64,000 bases of DNA. It comes from Gammaproteobacteria bacterium. Lineage in GTDB: Bacteria; Pseudomonadota; Gammaproteobacteria; Ga0077536. Below are positions 15,094 through 23,925 of the stretch, piece after piece (positions within the stretch are counted from its first letter, which is position 1; every line of letters begins with the position of its first letter). The notes below the pieces were generated by a model, which was not told the DNA's origin, ran no database searches, and worked only from the letters and a program-made list of their open reading frames with translations. Both the position numbers and the translations under genes were made by a program. Location of the stretch: contig JACQWY010000060.1 in NCBI GenBank assembly GCA_016209015.1, forward strand, positions 62,001 through 126,000, written 5' to 3'.

Positions 15094-16659
15094 ATGAACA
15101 TCGCGAATTTTCTCGTCCGGGCCTCGCGCGTCGCGCCGGGGCGTCCTGCCGTCTACTGCGGCACGAGCCCGACCCATACGTTCGCGACGCTGGCGCAATC
15201 CTGCGCCGGGTTCGCCGGCGGCCTGCGCGAGGTCCTGAAGCTCGCGGCGGGCGAGCGTGTCGCACTCGTGATGAAGAACTGCCCGGCCTATGTCGAATGC
15301 ATGTTCGGCTGCTGGCACGCGGGGCTGACCTGCGTGCCGGTGAACGCGAAGCTCCATGCCCGCGAGATCGCCTTCATCCTGCAGAACTCCGGGGCGCGGC
15401 TCGTGCTCGTCACGGCCGACCTCGCAAACACGGTCGGCGAAGCACTCGGCTTCGTCGAAGACCCCGAGCCCGTCGTGATCGAGGTCGGCAGCGCGGACTA
15501 CCGCAAGCTCGCAGGCCATGCGCCCATTCCCATGCGCCATGCCGCCCCCGACGCGGTCGCCTGGCTGTTCTACACGAGCGGCACGACGGGCCGGCCGAAA
15601 GGCGCGAAGCTCACGCACCGCAATCTGACCGCGATGACGCTGAACTACTTCGTCGACGTCGACACCATAGCGCCCGGCGATTGCGCGCTGCATCCGGCGC
15701 CGATGTCGCACGGCTCCGGCATGTATCTCCTGCCGCACGTCCTCGGCTTCGGCGCGCAGGTCGTGCCGGAGAGCGGGCGCTTCGAGCCCGACGAGATCGC
15801 GACGCTGCTCGCCGCGCATCCCGGCGCGAGCTTCTTCGCCGCGCCGACCATGGTGAGCCGCCTCGTGTCTTCGGGCCGGCTCGGTCCCGCCGCGCTCGCG
15901 AACCTGAAATCGATCATCTACGGCGGCGGCCCGATGTACGTCGCGGACTGCAAGGCCGCGCTCGCCGCGTTCGGCCAGCGTCTCGTGCAGATCTACGGCC
16001 AGGGCGAATCGCCGATGACGATCACCGTGTTGCCGAAGCACATGCATCTCGACGACGGCGATCCGCGCTACGAGGCGCGTCTCGCTTCCGTCGGATATGC
16101 GCAGGCGCCGGTCGAAGTGCGGACCGTCAGCCCGACCGGCGAGCCGCTCGCCATCGGCGAGATCGGCGAAATCGTCGTCCGCGGCGATACCGTGATGGCG
16201 GGCTACTGGAACAATCCGCAGGCGACCGCCGACAGCCTGCGCGACGGCTGGCTGTGGACGGGCGACGTCGGCAGCTTCGACGAGGAAGGGCTGCTGACGC
16301 TCCGCGATCGTTCGAAGGACATGATCATCAGCGGCGGCACGAACATCTATCCGCGCGAAGTGGAGGAGGTGCTGCTGCGCCATCCCGCCGTCGCCGAAGT
16401 CGCGATCGTCGGCCGCGTGCATCCGGACTGGGGCGAAGAGCTCGTCGCGTTCGTCGCGACTGCGCCCGGCGCGAGCGTCACCCCCGAAGAGCTCGACGAG
16501 CTCTGCGTCACCTACATCGCGCGCTTCAAGCGCCCGAAGGTCTACCGTTTCATCGACGTCCTGCCGAAGAACCACTACGGCAAGGTGCTGAAGACCGAGC
16601 TCCGGCAGGTCGCGGTGCAGAACCGTGAGGCGGATCGCGTCCTCGCCGGCGGCGACTGA
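15094..16659 (+). CDS. AMP-dependent long-chain-type acyl-CoA synthetase
   Basis: 521-residue ANL-superfamily ligase. The phosphate-binding loop is canonical (WLFYTSGTTGRPKGAK), followed by QIYGQGESPMT, WLWTGDVGSFDEEGLLTLRD and the catalytic C-terminal Lys in NHYGKVLKTEL. The pattern is closest to fatty-acid or cyclohexane-carboxylate-like CoA ligases. The ATG at 15094 follows GGGGAAGGGAGCGG; upstream in-frame sequence overlaps the AhpD-like gene and is not coding. A crotonase follows after a strong hairpin, so the pair may act in one beta-oxidation-like pathway. Confidence 0.93.
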   Translation: MNIANFLVRASRVAPGRPAVYCGTSPTHTFATLAQSCAGFAGGLREVLKLAAGERVALVMKNCPAYVECMFGCWHAGLTCVPVNAKLHAREIAFILQNSGARLVLVTADLANTVGEALGFVEDPEPVVIEVGSADYRKLAGHAPIPMRHAAPDAVAWLFYTSGTTGRPKGAKLTHRNLTAMTLNYFVDVDTIAPGDCALHPAPMSHGSGMYLLPHVLGFGAQVVPESGRFEPDEIATLLAAHPGASFFAAPTMVSRLVSSGRLGPAALANLKSIIYGGGPMYVADCKAALAAFGQRLVQIYGQGESPMTITVLPKHMHLDDGDPRYEARLASVGYAQAPVEVRTVSPTGEPLAIGEIGEIVVRGDTVMAGYWNNPQATADSLRDGWLWTGDVGSFDEEGLLTLRDRSKDMIISGGTNIYPREVEEVLLRHPAVAEVAIVGRVHPDWGEELVAFVATAPGASVTPEELDELCVTYIARFKRPKVYRFIDVLPKNHYGKVLKTELRQVAVQNREADRVLAGGD

Positions 16660-16710
16660 GTCCGCGCGCGGCGCATTGACGCGGCGCGCCGTTCGCCGCA
16701 CCCTCCCCTG

Positions 16711-16737
16711 ACGACCGGCGCGTCGCGCGCCGGTCGT
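16711..16737. terminator. Hairpin between ligase and crotonase
   Basis: ACGACCGGCGCG and CGCGCCGGTCGT form a perfect 12-base stem around a 3-base loop, 51 bases after the ligase stop. A terminator or attenuator is likely from stability; no T-tract follows. Confidence 0.45.
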
Positions 16738-16771
16738 GTCGCCCACGTCACCGCAACCGGAGGGAGTCGTC

Positions 16772-17569
16772 ATGGCCGTAGTCGAATACGAAGTGCGCGG
16801 CAGCATCGCCGTCATCACGCTGAACCGTCCCGAAGCCCGCAACGCGATCAGCCCCGAGGTCGGCGTGCGTCTCGAGGAGGCCTGGCTCGCGGTGCGCGAC
16901 GACCCGCTGGTGCGGGTCGCGATACTCACGGGTACCGGCAGCGCGTTCTGTGCGGGGGCCGATCTCGGTCAGCTCATTCCGCTGTACTCCGGCGCGCGCA
17001 AGCCGGAGAACGAATGGGATCGCCGCGTCGCCGGCGATCGCCATCTCGTGCGCCGCGCGCTGCTGCGCGATTTCGACCCCGAGAAGCCCGTCATCGCCGC
17101 CATCAACGGGCATGCGATCGCGGGCGGCATGGAGCTCGTGCAAGGTACCGATATCCGAGTCTCCGTACCGGGCGCGAAATTCGGCGTGCAGGAAGTGAAA
17201 TGGGCGATCTTTCCCGCCGGCGGCTCGACGGTGCGCCTGCCGACGCAATTGCCGTTCGCCCGCGCGATGGAGCTCCTGCTGACCGGCGATCTGATCACCG
17301 CCGAGCAGGCGCTCGATCTCGGCTTCCTGAACTACGTCACCGGGGACGTGATGGGCAAGGCCATGGAGATTGCGACGAAGATCGCCGCGAACGGACCCAT
17401 CGCCGTCAAGGCGATCCGCCGCTCGGCGCGCGAATGCCTCGGCAAGCCCGAGCGCGAGGCGCTCGCGCTCGAGAACGAGATCTCGACCCCCGTCTTCCAG
17501 ACCGAGGATGCGCGCGAGGGACCGCGCGCGTTCATGGAGAAGCGCGCGCCCGTCTATCACGGGCGTTGA
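16772..17569 (+). CDS. Enoyl-CoA hydratase/isomerase (crotonase) family protein
   Basis: 265-residue crotonase-fold enzyme acting on acyl-CoA. The oxyanion hole segment GSAFCAGADLGQL and the second segment NGHAIAGGMELVQGTDIRVS are present; Glu residues in GGMELVQG and FGVQEVKWAIFPAGG match the two catalytic Glu positions of hydratases. GGAGGGAGTCGTC before ATG 16772 decides the start over an in-frame ATG 36 bases upstream. Its stop TGA abuts the stop of the convergent transporter gene at TGATCA. Confidence 0.92.
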   Translation: MAVVEYEVRGSIAVITLNRPEARNAISPEVGVRLEEAWLAVRDDPLVRVAILTGTGSAFCAGADLGQLIPLYSGARKPENEWDRRVAGDRHLVRRALLRDFDPEKPVIAAINGHAIAGGMELVQGTDIRVSVPGAKFGVQEVKWAIFPAGGSTVRLPTQLPFARAMELLLTGDLITAEQALDLGFLNYVTGDVMGKAMEIATKIAANGPIAVKAIRRSARECLGKPEREALALENEISTPVFQTEDAREGPRAFMEKRAPVYHGR

Positions 17570-18487
17570 TCAGGGCTTCGGACGCTTCTTCAGCACGCCG
17601 CTCACCGCGAGCGTGCCGGCGCAGACGAGCACGGTGCCGAGGATCTGGATCCCGGTTACCGGCTCGTCGAGCAGCAGATGGGCGAAGACGATCGTGCTGA
17701 TGGGGCCTATCGCGCTGATGAGCGAGGCCTGGCTCGCGCCGATGCGGCGGATGCCGGCCGAGAGCATGAACGCGGGCAGGACCGTCGACACGAGCGCCAT
17801 CACGGCCGCGTATTCGTAGACCTGCACCGGCAGGACGAGCGCGGCCAGCGGATGCCCGACGAGGAACTGCGCCATCACGACGACGCAGGACACGGTCATC
17901 GCATAGGCCGTGAACTGCACGACGCCGAGGCGGGTGATCATCTGCCCGCTGCCGATCAGATAGAGCGCATAAGTCAACGCGCTCGCCAGCACCCACAACG
18001 CCCCGGCGACGCCGTCCGGTCCCTTGAACGAGACGTCGTGCGCGCAGGCGAGCCCGATGCCGACGTAGCTCAGGACAAGCGCGCAGACGTCGGCGAGCGT
18101 GATCGGCCGGCGCAGAAAGGCGGCCGAGATCAGCAGCACGATCGTCGGATACGCGAAGAGAATGAGCCGCTCGAGTCCGGCCGAGACGTAGCGCAGGCCG
18201 ATGAAATCGAGGTAGCTCGAGAGGTAGTAGCCGATGAAGCCGAGCACGCAGACCGTGAGGGCGTCGCGCGCGGTGAGCGGCACGCGCGTCTCCTGGCCTT
18301 TGACCCACAGCATCGCGGCGAGGAAGAACGGCAGCGAGAAGCCCATGCGCAACGCGAGCAGCGTGACGGTATCGACGCCGTAGGCATAGGCGAGCTTCAC
18401 GAGCACCGCCTTCAGCGAGAAGCCGACCGCAGCCCAGAAGACGAGCAGCGTGCCGGTGACCGCCTGGGAGCGCAGTGCCGTGCTCAT
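17570..18487 (-). CDS. DMT-superfamily (EamA) transporter
   Basis: 305-residue inner-membrane protein with about ten hydrophobic segments in two EamA repeats. Typical pieces are GTLLVFWAAVGFSLKAVLVK at the N-terminus, YVSAGLERLILFAYPTIVLL at the end of repeat one, and ISAIGPISTIVFAHLLLDEP at the end of repeat two. Such proteins export metabolites or amino acids; the substrate is not visible. It is convergent with the crotonase gene without any gap. Confidence 0.92.
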   Translation of the reverse strand: MSTALRSQAVTGTLLVFWAAVGFSLKAVLVKLAYAYGVDTVTLLALRMGFSLPFFLAAMLWVKGQETRVPLTARDALTVCVLGFIGYYLSSYLDFIGLRYVSAGLERLILFAYPTIVLLISAAFLRRPITLADVCALVLSYVGIGLACAHDVSFKGPDGVAGALWVLASALTYALYLIGSGQMITRLGVVQFTAYAMTVSCVVVMAQFLVGHPLAALVLPVQVYEYAAVMALVSTVLPAFMLSAGIRRIGASQASLISAIGPISTIVFAHLLLDEPVTGIQILGTVLVCAGTLAVSGVLKKRPKP

Positions 18488-18733
18488 GGCGTGCGCCGCG
18501 CGCGCTGCGGGGAGGTTGGACTGAGGGGCACGGTCGGTCTCGTCGGCGGCGGGCGGTGCATCGGGCTCGGGGCCGCCACCTTAGCGGATTTCCGGGGGCC
18601 GTGCCGCCTGCCGCGCGGCGCGGGCGAGTGCGGTCCCGGTCGCAAGTCGGATTCCGGGCGCTCCCACCGCCACCGCCGGGCTGATGGAAAGGGCCGGCCC
18701 TCGACGCTCGGGAATATCCCTCGAGGAGGAATC

Positions 18734-19608
18734 ATGGCCCCGAAGCTCACTCACGCGCTCGCCCTCGCCGCCCTCTGCGCCAGCGGCCCCACCGCCCACG
18801 CCGAATCGTTCTATGTGCTCGACAGCTATGCCGACTCGAACGGCGCCGGTCCGGATCTCGTTCCTGGCGGCGGCACGCTCGGCGGCGGGCTCTATGCGTT
18901 CGGGCAGAACCAGGGCCTGAATCTCGACTGGTCGGGCTTCGACCCGGCGGGATATACGATCGAGCTCGAATTTAGGGAAGCTCTGAATAAGTCCATCCTG
19001 GACTTTTCCGAGCACGGTCGGCAAGAAGCGTGGTTCTAACCGACCTTACGTGAACAATGGCTTACGCCACTGTTCACGGCGGCACGTCCATGTGCCGTAG
19101 AAAGCTCTGAACTTGTTCAGAGCTTCCTTAGTTTCGACGACGCGAACGCGAGCTCCGGCTGGCGGAAGATCATCGACTTCAAACACCAGACCGCCGACAA
19201 AGGTCTGTATGCCTATCAGGGTTCGCTGCAGTTCGTGGAGAACGCGGGCTGGAATTTCATCAACCCGACCATCGTCACCATCCCGGGCCAGCCGCTCACG
19301 TTCGAAGGGGCCCGTGTCGTCGACCTCGTCGTCACGCGCAACGCGGCGACGGATCGATTCACGGCCTGGATCGACGGGTCCTGCAGTTCTCCTTCGTCGA
19401 CTCGGCGCACGAGGGCGTGTTCGATGCCTTTCCGGGCACGGCCTCGCCGAACGCGCGCACCGACTTCTTCATCGACGACTCCGTGACCGGCAAGGGCGAG
19501 GCCTCCGCCGGACGCGCGGACTTCGTGCGCGTCTCCGCCGTGCCGCTGCCGGCCGCCGCGCCGCTCATGCTCGGCGCGCTCGCTGTCCTGCGCCGCCGCG
19601 CCGGCTGA
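18734..19608 (+). pseudogene. PEP-CTERM-type secreted protein gene, broken by a MITE and a frameshift
   Basis: The ATG at 18734 has a strong ribosome binding site (CGAGGAGGAATC) and encodes a signal peptide (LTHALALAALCASGPTAHA). The frame runs to 18975, where a 152-bp MITE (18976-19127) inserts and brings a TAA at 19037. Removing the element and one TTAG copy restores the same frame (LEFSFDDANASSGWRK). A second lesion near 19380 shifts the frame by one base: reading continues as LQFSFVDSAHEGVFDAF to the C-terminal sorting signal VPLPAAAPLM with a hydrophobic stretch and RRRAG end. This is a PEP-CTERM variant for exosortase-processed extracellular proteins. No exosortase is in the window. The last 44 bases overlap the end of the convergent MerR gene. 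Confidence 0.85.
18976..19127. mobile_element. 152-bp MITE with IS5-like ends
   Basis: Left end GGAAGCTCTGAATAAGT and right end AACTTGTTCAGAGCTTCC are inverted repeats with one or two mismatches. The element is flanked by direct TTAG copies at 18972-18975 and 19128-19131, a 4-base YTAR target duplication as produced by IS5-group transposases. It has no coding capacity, so a full-length relative elsewhere in the genome would be needed to move it. No second copy is in this window. Confidence 0.88.
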
Positions 19609-20365
19609 CTGCGGGCACCGTACCGCGCGCCTTCGCCGGGGCGCGCGGGGTCTTCTTCGCGACCGGCCGCCCGGCCGGCGCGACCTGCGTACGCAATTCC
19701 TCCAGCACCGCTTTCATGCGGAGCGCGCCGAACAATTCCAGCATTACCGCCAGCGCATGCTGAACCATGTCGGCGGCCGGCCCCTCCGCGAGCCGGCCGG
19801 AGACGATCGCCAGGAAGTTGTGGATCTCGGAATGCGCGAGGCCGCGGGCGGCCGCGACGTAGATCCCGACGAGCTCCGGCACGAAGCCGAGCGCCTCGGT
19901 GAAGCCGCCGGCGCGCATGTCGCCCCACAGCCCGACGATCTGTGCATCCGCACGGCTCAGCACGCGCTCGCCGCCGCGCCGCCGCAGCGTGATCGCTCCG
20001 GCCCGCTCGAGGGCCCGGGCATCGGCGGCGGCCTGCGGATTGCGCCGGGCGATCGCGGAAAGCGGCACGAGCGCGTCGTCGACGTCGAGCTTCGCCGCGA
20101 CGAGGCGGTCGAGATGGGCGAGCGAGCCCGCGCCCTGCGGCATTGCGGCGGCGTCGCCCTCGAGCACCCGCTTGATCTGCGCGAGCGGCAGCCGGTAATC
20201 GCGCTGCAGGCGCTGGACCGCCTGGATGGCGGCCACATGAGCCTCGCCGTAGTCCGCGACGTTCGGTTTCGGACGCGCCGGCTCCGGCAGCAGGCCCACC
20301 CGCAGGTAGACGCGGATCGTCTCCCGGTTCACACCGGTCCGTGCTTCGAGTTCTCGCATTTTCAT
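19565..20365 (-). CDS. MerR-family transcriptional regulator
   Basis: 266-residue regulator with an N-terminal MerR winged helix: MKMRELEARTGVNRETIRVY gives the helix-turn-helix, YLRVGLLPEPARPKPNVADY the wing, and a coiled-coil region around residues 75-110 follows. The C-terminal 150 residues form no effector domain I recognise and lack the Cys pattern of metal sensors, so an organic ligand is likely. The tail is Lys/Arg/Ala-rich. It is divergent from the P450 gene across a 167-base gap that contains two CGTATA palindromes, so it is the obvious regulator of the P450-rubredoxin operon and of itself. Confidence 0.9.
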   Translation of the reverse strand: MKMRELEARTGVNRETIRVYLRVGLLPEPARPKPNVADYGEAHVAAIQAVQRLQRDYRLPLAQIKRVLEGDAAAMPQGAGSLAHLDRLVAAKLDVDDALVPLSAIARRNPQAAADARALERAGAITLRRRGGERVLSRADAQIVGLWGDMRAGGFTEALGFVPELVGIYVAAARGLAHSEIHNFLAIVSGRLAEGPAADMVQHALAVMLELFGALRMKAVLEELRTQVAPAGRPVAKKTPRAPAKARGTVPAVSRRGGAGQRARRA

Positions 20366-20438
20366 GGGTCGTCAGGGAATCGCTTCCATCCGTCGTCGGA
20401 CACCGATTCCGCGGTGCGGCATGGCATTCGCGAAATCA

Positions 20439-20453
20439 CGTATACCCCATACG
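20439..20453. promoter_or_regulatory. Palindromic operator 1 between merR and P450
   Basis: CGTATACCCCATACG: 5-base inverted arms CGTAT/ATACG around 5 bases. It shares its arms with the palindrome at 20462-20478, 24 bases away centre to centre, which suggests paired sites on one face of the helix. Confidence 0.6.
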
Positions 20454-20461
20454 CGAAAAAT

Positions 20462-20478
20462 GCGTATAAGCTATACGC
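20462..20478. promoter_or_regulatory. Palindromic operator 2 between merR and P450
   Basis: GCGTATAAGCTATACGC: perfect 7-base arms around AGC, 55 bases before the P450 ATG. The dyad and AT-rich content mark it as a likely MerR-type operator overlapping the divergent promoters. Confidence 0.65.
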
Positions 20479-20532
20479 ACTATAACACGGGTCGCCGTGC
20501 TCAGCCGGCGGCTTCAACGAGAGGTGGCAAGG

Positions 20533-21816
20533 ATGAACGTTCCCAGGATTCCGACCGAATTGATCGCGCCGGCATTCAACCCCGCGAGCTTCCGCAACCG
20601 CGACGCGGTACACGATCTCTTCACCCGGCTGCGCCGCGAGTATCCGCTCGGCATCGCCGAGGTGCCGGGCTACGACCCGCACTGGATCGTCTCGAAGTAT
20701 GCGGACCTGCGCGAAATCACCCGTCTCGACGAGCTGTTCCACGGCGGCGACCGCTCGAAGACCCTCATTTCCCAGGCCGGCGAAGCGCTCGTGAAGGAAT
20801 ACACCGGCGGCCAGTCGAACATCTTCCGCTCGCTCGTTCAGCTCGACCCGCCCGAGCACGGCTGGTATCGCGACGTCACGAAGGACGTCTTCATGCCCAA
20901 GTCGATCGAATCGCTCGAGCCGCAGATCCGGGCGACGGCGAAACGCCACGTCGAGCGCTTCCTCGCGCTCGGGCCCGAGGCCGATTTCGCGAAGGACCTC
21001 GCTTTCCTGTATCCGCTGGAAGTCGTGCTCGATCTGATCGGCGTGCCGAAGGAGGATCACGCGAAGATGCTGCGCCTCACGCAGTGGCTCTTCACCTATG
21101 CCGATCCCGATCTCAAGCGCCCGGGCTCGGATCTCGGCGACCCGCAGGAGATCACGCGCACCTGGCGCGAGGTGTTCGAGGAATTCAAGGAATACTACGA
21201 CCCGGTCATCGCGGATCGCCGCAGCTGCCCGCGCGGCGACATCGCCTCGCTCATCGCGAACGGCAAGGTCAACGGCTGCCCGATGGAAGACCGCGCGATG
21301 ATTTCCTACTTCGTCATCGCCTCGACCGCGGGCCACGACACGACCGCGGCGACCACCGGCAGCACCGCGTGGGTCCTCGCCGAGCAGCCCGCGCTCTTGA
21401 AGCGCCTGCAGGACGATCCCGCGCTCATGCCGCGCTTCGTCGAGGAGTCGATCCGCTGGGCTTCGCCGGTGCAGGAGTTCGTGCGCTCGGCGGTCGAGGA
21501 CTACGATCTGCGCGGTCACCGCATCAAGAAGGGCGACCTCATCTATCTCTCCTACATCTCCGCGAACCGCGACGAGGAGGTGTTCGAGGATCCGTTCACG
21601 TTCAAGCCCGATCGCTGGCCGAACCGCCACGTCGGCTTCGGCTACGGCGGCCACATCTGCCTCGGCCAGCACCTCGCGCGCTTCGAGATGCGCCTCCTCT
21701 GGGAGGAGCTCATTCCGCACTTGAAGACCTTCGGGATCGCCGGTCCCGGACGCTGGGCGGAATCGGAGTTCGTCTGCGGTCCGAAGTCCATCCCGGTCCG
21801 TTTCACGGTCAAATGA
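20533..21816 (+). CDS. Cytochrome P450
   Basis: 427-residue soluble bacterial P450 monooxygenase. The I-helix oxygen motif is AGHDTT (266-271), the K-helix ExxR is ESIR (305-308), and the heme loop [17 protein letters not shown] gives the thiolate Cys376. ATG 20533 is preceded by GAGGTGGCAAGG, which favours it over an in-frame upstream ATG at 20497. A rubredoxin gene follows after 28 bases, a likely electron carrier. Full length, with no broken motifs. The overall pattern resembles P450s acting on terpenoids, steroids or fatty acids, but the substrate cannot be named. Confidence 0.95.
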   Translation: MNVPRIPTELIAPAFNPASFRNRDAVHDLFTRLRREYPLGIAEVPGYDPHWIVSKYADLREITRLDELFHGGDRSKTLISQAGEALVKEYTGGQSNIFRSLVQLDPPEHGWYRDVTKDVFMPKSIESLEPQIRATAKRHVERFLALGPEADFAKDLAFLYPLEVVLDLIGVPKEDHAKMLRLTQWLFTYADPDLKRPGSDLGDPQEITRTWREVFEEFKEYYDPVIADRRSCPRGDIASLIANGKVNGCPMEDRAMISYFVIASTAGHDTTAATTGSTAWVLAEQPALLKRLQDDPALMPRFVEESIRWASPVQEFVRSAVEDYDLRGHRIKKGDLIYLSYISANRDEEVFEDPFTFKPDRWPNRHVGFGYGGHICLGQHLARFEMRLLWEELIPHLKTFGIAGPGRWAESEFVCGPKSIPVRFTVK

Positions 21817-21844
21817 GCGAAGGCGCCAACGCAAGGAGCGAACG

Positions 21845-22021
21845 ATGAGCAAACCCGGCTATCGCAAATGGCAGTGCACGACCTGCGCCGAGATCTACGA
21901 CGAAGCGCTCGGCGACGCAGAGGCCGGCATCGCCCCCGGCACGCGTTTCGAGGATCTCCTGGACGACTGGCTCTGCCCGATGTGCGGCGCGACGAAGGAT
22001 GCGTTCGTGTTGTACGTGTAG
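21845..22021 (+). CDS. Rubredoxin
   Basis: 58-residue iron protein: [16 protein letters not shown], then [20 protein letters not shown], giving the two CxxC pairs that bind one Fe. Asp and Glu between the pairs match rubredoxins of alkane hydroxylase and P450 systems. It starts 28 bases after the P450 stop with AAGGAGCGAACG as ribosome binding site. It would pass electrons from a rubredoxin reductase, which is not in the window, to the P450. Confidence 0.93.
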   Translation: MSKPGYRKWQCTTCAEIYDEALGDAEAGIAPGTRFEDLLDDWLCPMCGATKDAFVLYV

Positions 22022-22035
22022 GGAAGGAACGGGAA

Positions 22036-22203
22036 AGGGTCCGATGCAGGTGGATGACTCGAAGGGGTCAGATGCGGGTGGATAACTCGAAGGGGTCAGA
22101 TGCGGGTGGATAACTCGAAGGGGTCAGATGCGGGTGGATGACTCGAAGGGGTCAGATGCGGGTGGATGACTCGAAGGGGTCAGATGCGGGTGGGTAACTC
22201 GCG
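22036..22203. repeat. Tandem array of six 28-bp units
   Basis: Exact 28-base periodicity. Each unit begins GGGGTCAGATGCGGG and continues GTGGATAACTCG (some GTGGATGACTCG), followed by AA. Copies start at 22036 (degenerate), 22064, 22092, 22120, 22148 and 22176. Immediately after, GAGTTATCCACG and GGGTCTGACCCC give the inverted form. It follows the rubredoxin gene and contains no gene. Confidence 0.92.
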
Positions 22204-22224
22204 CAGCGAGTTATCCACGCGGGT

Positions 22225-22332
22225 CTGACCCCGGCTTCAAGTCTGACCCCGGCTTCAAGTCTGACCCCGGCTTCAAGTCTGACCCCGGCTTCAGGTCTGA
22301 CCCCGGCTTCAGGTCCGACCCCGGCTTCCGGG
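22225..22332. repeat. Tandem array of six 18-bp units
   Basis: Period 18: CTGACCCCGGCTTCAAGT repeated at 22225, 22243, 22261, 22279, 22297 and, degenerate, 22315. The CTGACCCC part is the complement of the GGGGTCAG core of the preceding 28-base array, so the two arrays face each other around GAGTTATCCACG. The arrays fill the 380-base gap before the ycgB stop. Confidence 0.92.
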
Positions 22333-22401
22333 AGGCCGGAACGAAGGAGCGGGCTTCGTCCGCTTACGCCGGCGGCTGATTCGACCCGCGAGGAAGTCTC
22401 C

Positions 22402-23925
22402 TCACCGCGGAAACCGCCGCCGGTCCACCTTCGCCTCGCCGATCTGCCGGACCTGGCCGCGTTCGTCGATTTCCTCGAGCCGCACCGGAAAGCCCCACAA
22501 GGAAGCGACGTGGCGGAGCATCTCCTCGCGCGTCTCATGGAGCGCGCGGCGGTCGTGCTGGAAGTGCCGGAGGACGAGTGAGCGGTCGCCGCGCTGGTCG
22601 ACGTTCCAGACCTGGAGGTTCGGTTCCATCTTGCTCAGGTTGTAGTGGTCGGAGAGCGTGCTGCGCAGCTCCGCGTAGCCCTGATCGTCGTGGATGGAGC
22701 TTATCTTCAGGCGCTCGCGGTTGTCGTCGTCGACGAGCGCGAAGAGCCGGAAGTCGCGCATGACCTTCGGAGAGAGATACTGCGCGACGAAGCTCTCGTC
22801 CTTGAAGTTGCGCATCGCGAAATCCATCGTCTCGCGCCAGTCGCTGCCCGCGATGTCCGGGAACCAGGCGCGGTCCTCGGCCGTGGGCTGCTCGCAGATG
22901 CGCCGGATGTCCATCCACATCGCGAAGCCCAGCGCATAGGGATTGATCCCGTTGTAATGCGGATGATCGTAGCCCGGCTGCGCGATCACGTTCGTATGCG
23001 ACTGCAGGAACTCGAGCATGAAGCCGTCCGTGAGCAGGCGCTCGTCGTAGAGGTGATTCAGGAGCGTGTAATGCCAGAAGCAGGCCCAGCCCTCGTTCAT
23101 GAGCTGGGTCTGGCGCTGCGGGTAGAAGTACTGCGCGACCTTGCGCACGATGCGCACCACTTCGCGCTGCCAGGGTTCGAGCAGCGGCGCGTTCTTCTCG
23201 ATGAAGTACAGCAGGTTCTCCTGAGGTTCGGCCGGGAAGCGCTTCTCGGCCGGGGCCGCCTCCCGCTGCTGGCGCGGCGGCAGCGTGCGCCACAGCTCGT
23301 TGACCTGCGTCTGCAAGTATTCCTCGCGCTCGCGCTGTCTTTCCTTCTCCTTCAGCAGCGAGAGCTTCGGCGGGCGCTTGTAGCGATCGACGCCGACGCT
23401 CATCAGCGCGTGGCAGGCGTCGAGCAGGCGTTCCACCTCGTGCTCGCCGTGGCGCTCCTCGCACATCGCGATGAAGTCGCGGGCGAAGACGAGGTAATCG
23501 ATGATCGCCTCCGCCGAGGTCCAGGTCCGGAACAGATAATTGCCCTTGAAGAACGAGTTGTGGCCGTAGGCCGCGTGCGCGATGACGAGCGCCTGCATCG
23601 TCGTCGTGTTCTCCTCCATGAGATACGAGATGCAGGGGTTGGAGTTGATCACGATCTCGTAGGCGAGGCCCATCTGCCCGCGCCGATAGCGCCGTTCGTT
23701 GCTCAGGAAGTGCTTGCCGAACGACCAGTGGTGATAGAACACCGGCATGCCGATAGAGGCGTAGGCGTCCATCATCTGCTCGGCGGTGATGATCTCGATC
23801 TGCCGCGGATAGCAGTCGAGCCCATAGTGCGCCGCGACGCGGCCGATCTCGGCGTCGTAGCGCTCGATGAACTCGAACGTCCACTCGGCATCGGCGGGCA
23901 GCGCTTCCGCCGCCCGGCCGTTCAC
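22402..23925 (-). CDS. ycgB: SpoVR/YcgB family protein
   Basis: 507-residue cytosolic protein of the SpoVR family, close in length to E. coli YcgB (510). Family blocks include QIEIITAEQMMDAYASIGMP, FYHHWSFGKHF, YEIVINSNPCISYLMEENT, AHAAYGHNSFFKGNY and MNEGWACFWHYTLLNHLYD. Biochemical function is unknown; in enterics it is linked to stationary-phase and stress physiology together with YeaG and YeaH. The start is a GTG at 23925 that overlaps the yeaH TGA (GTGA), showing translational coupling as the last gene of the yeaG-yeaH-ycgB cluster. Confidence 0.95.
   Translation of the reverse strand: MNGRAAEALPADAEWTFEFIERYDAEIGRVAAHYGLDCYPRQIEIITAEQMMDAYASIGMPVFYHHWSFGKHFLSNERRYRRGQMGLAYEIVINSNPCISYLMEENTTTMQALVIAHAAYGHNSFFKGNYLFRTWTSAEAIIDYLVFARDFIAMCEERHGEHEVERLLDACHALMSVGVDRYKRPPKLSLLKEKERQREREEYLQTQVNELWRTLPPRQQREAAPAEKRFPAEPQENLLYFIEKNAPLLEPWQREVVRIVRKVAQYFYPQRQTQLMNEGWACFWHYTLLNHLYDERLLTDGFMLEFLQSHTNVIAQPGYDHPHYNGINPYALGFAMWMDIRRICEQPTAEDRAWFPDIAGSDWRETMDFAMRNFKDESFVAQYLSPKVMRDFRLFALVDDDNRERLKISSIHDDQGYAELRSTLSDHYNLSKMEPNLQVWNVDQRGDRSLVLRHFQHDRRALHETREEMLRHVASLWGFPVRLEEIDERGQVRQIGEAKVDRRRFPR

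Noticed and set aside
22152-22538. Repeated peptide (LEAGVRLEAGVR) in a reverse frame over the tandem arrays
   Set aside because: It is only the translation of the 18-bp array; the real gene on that strand (ycgB) ends at 22402 in another frame.
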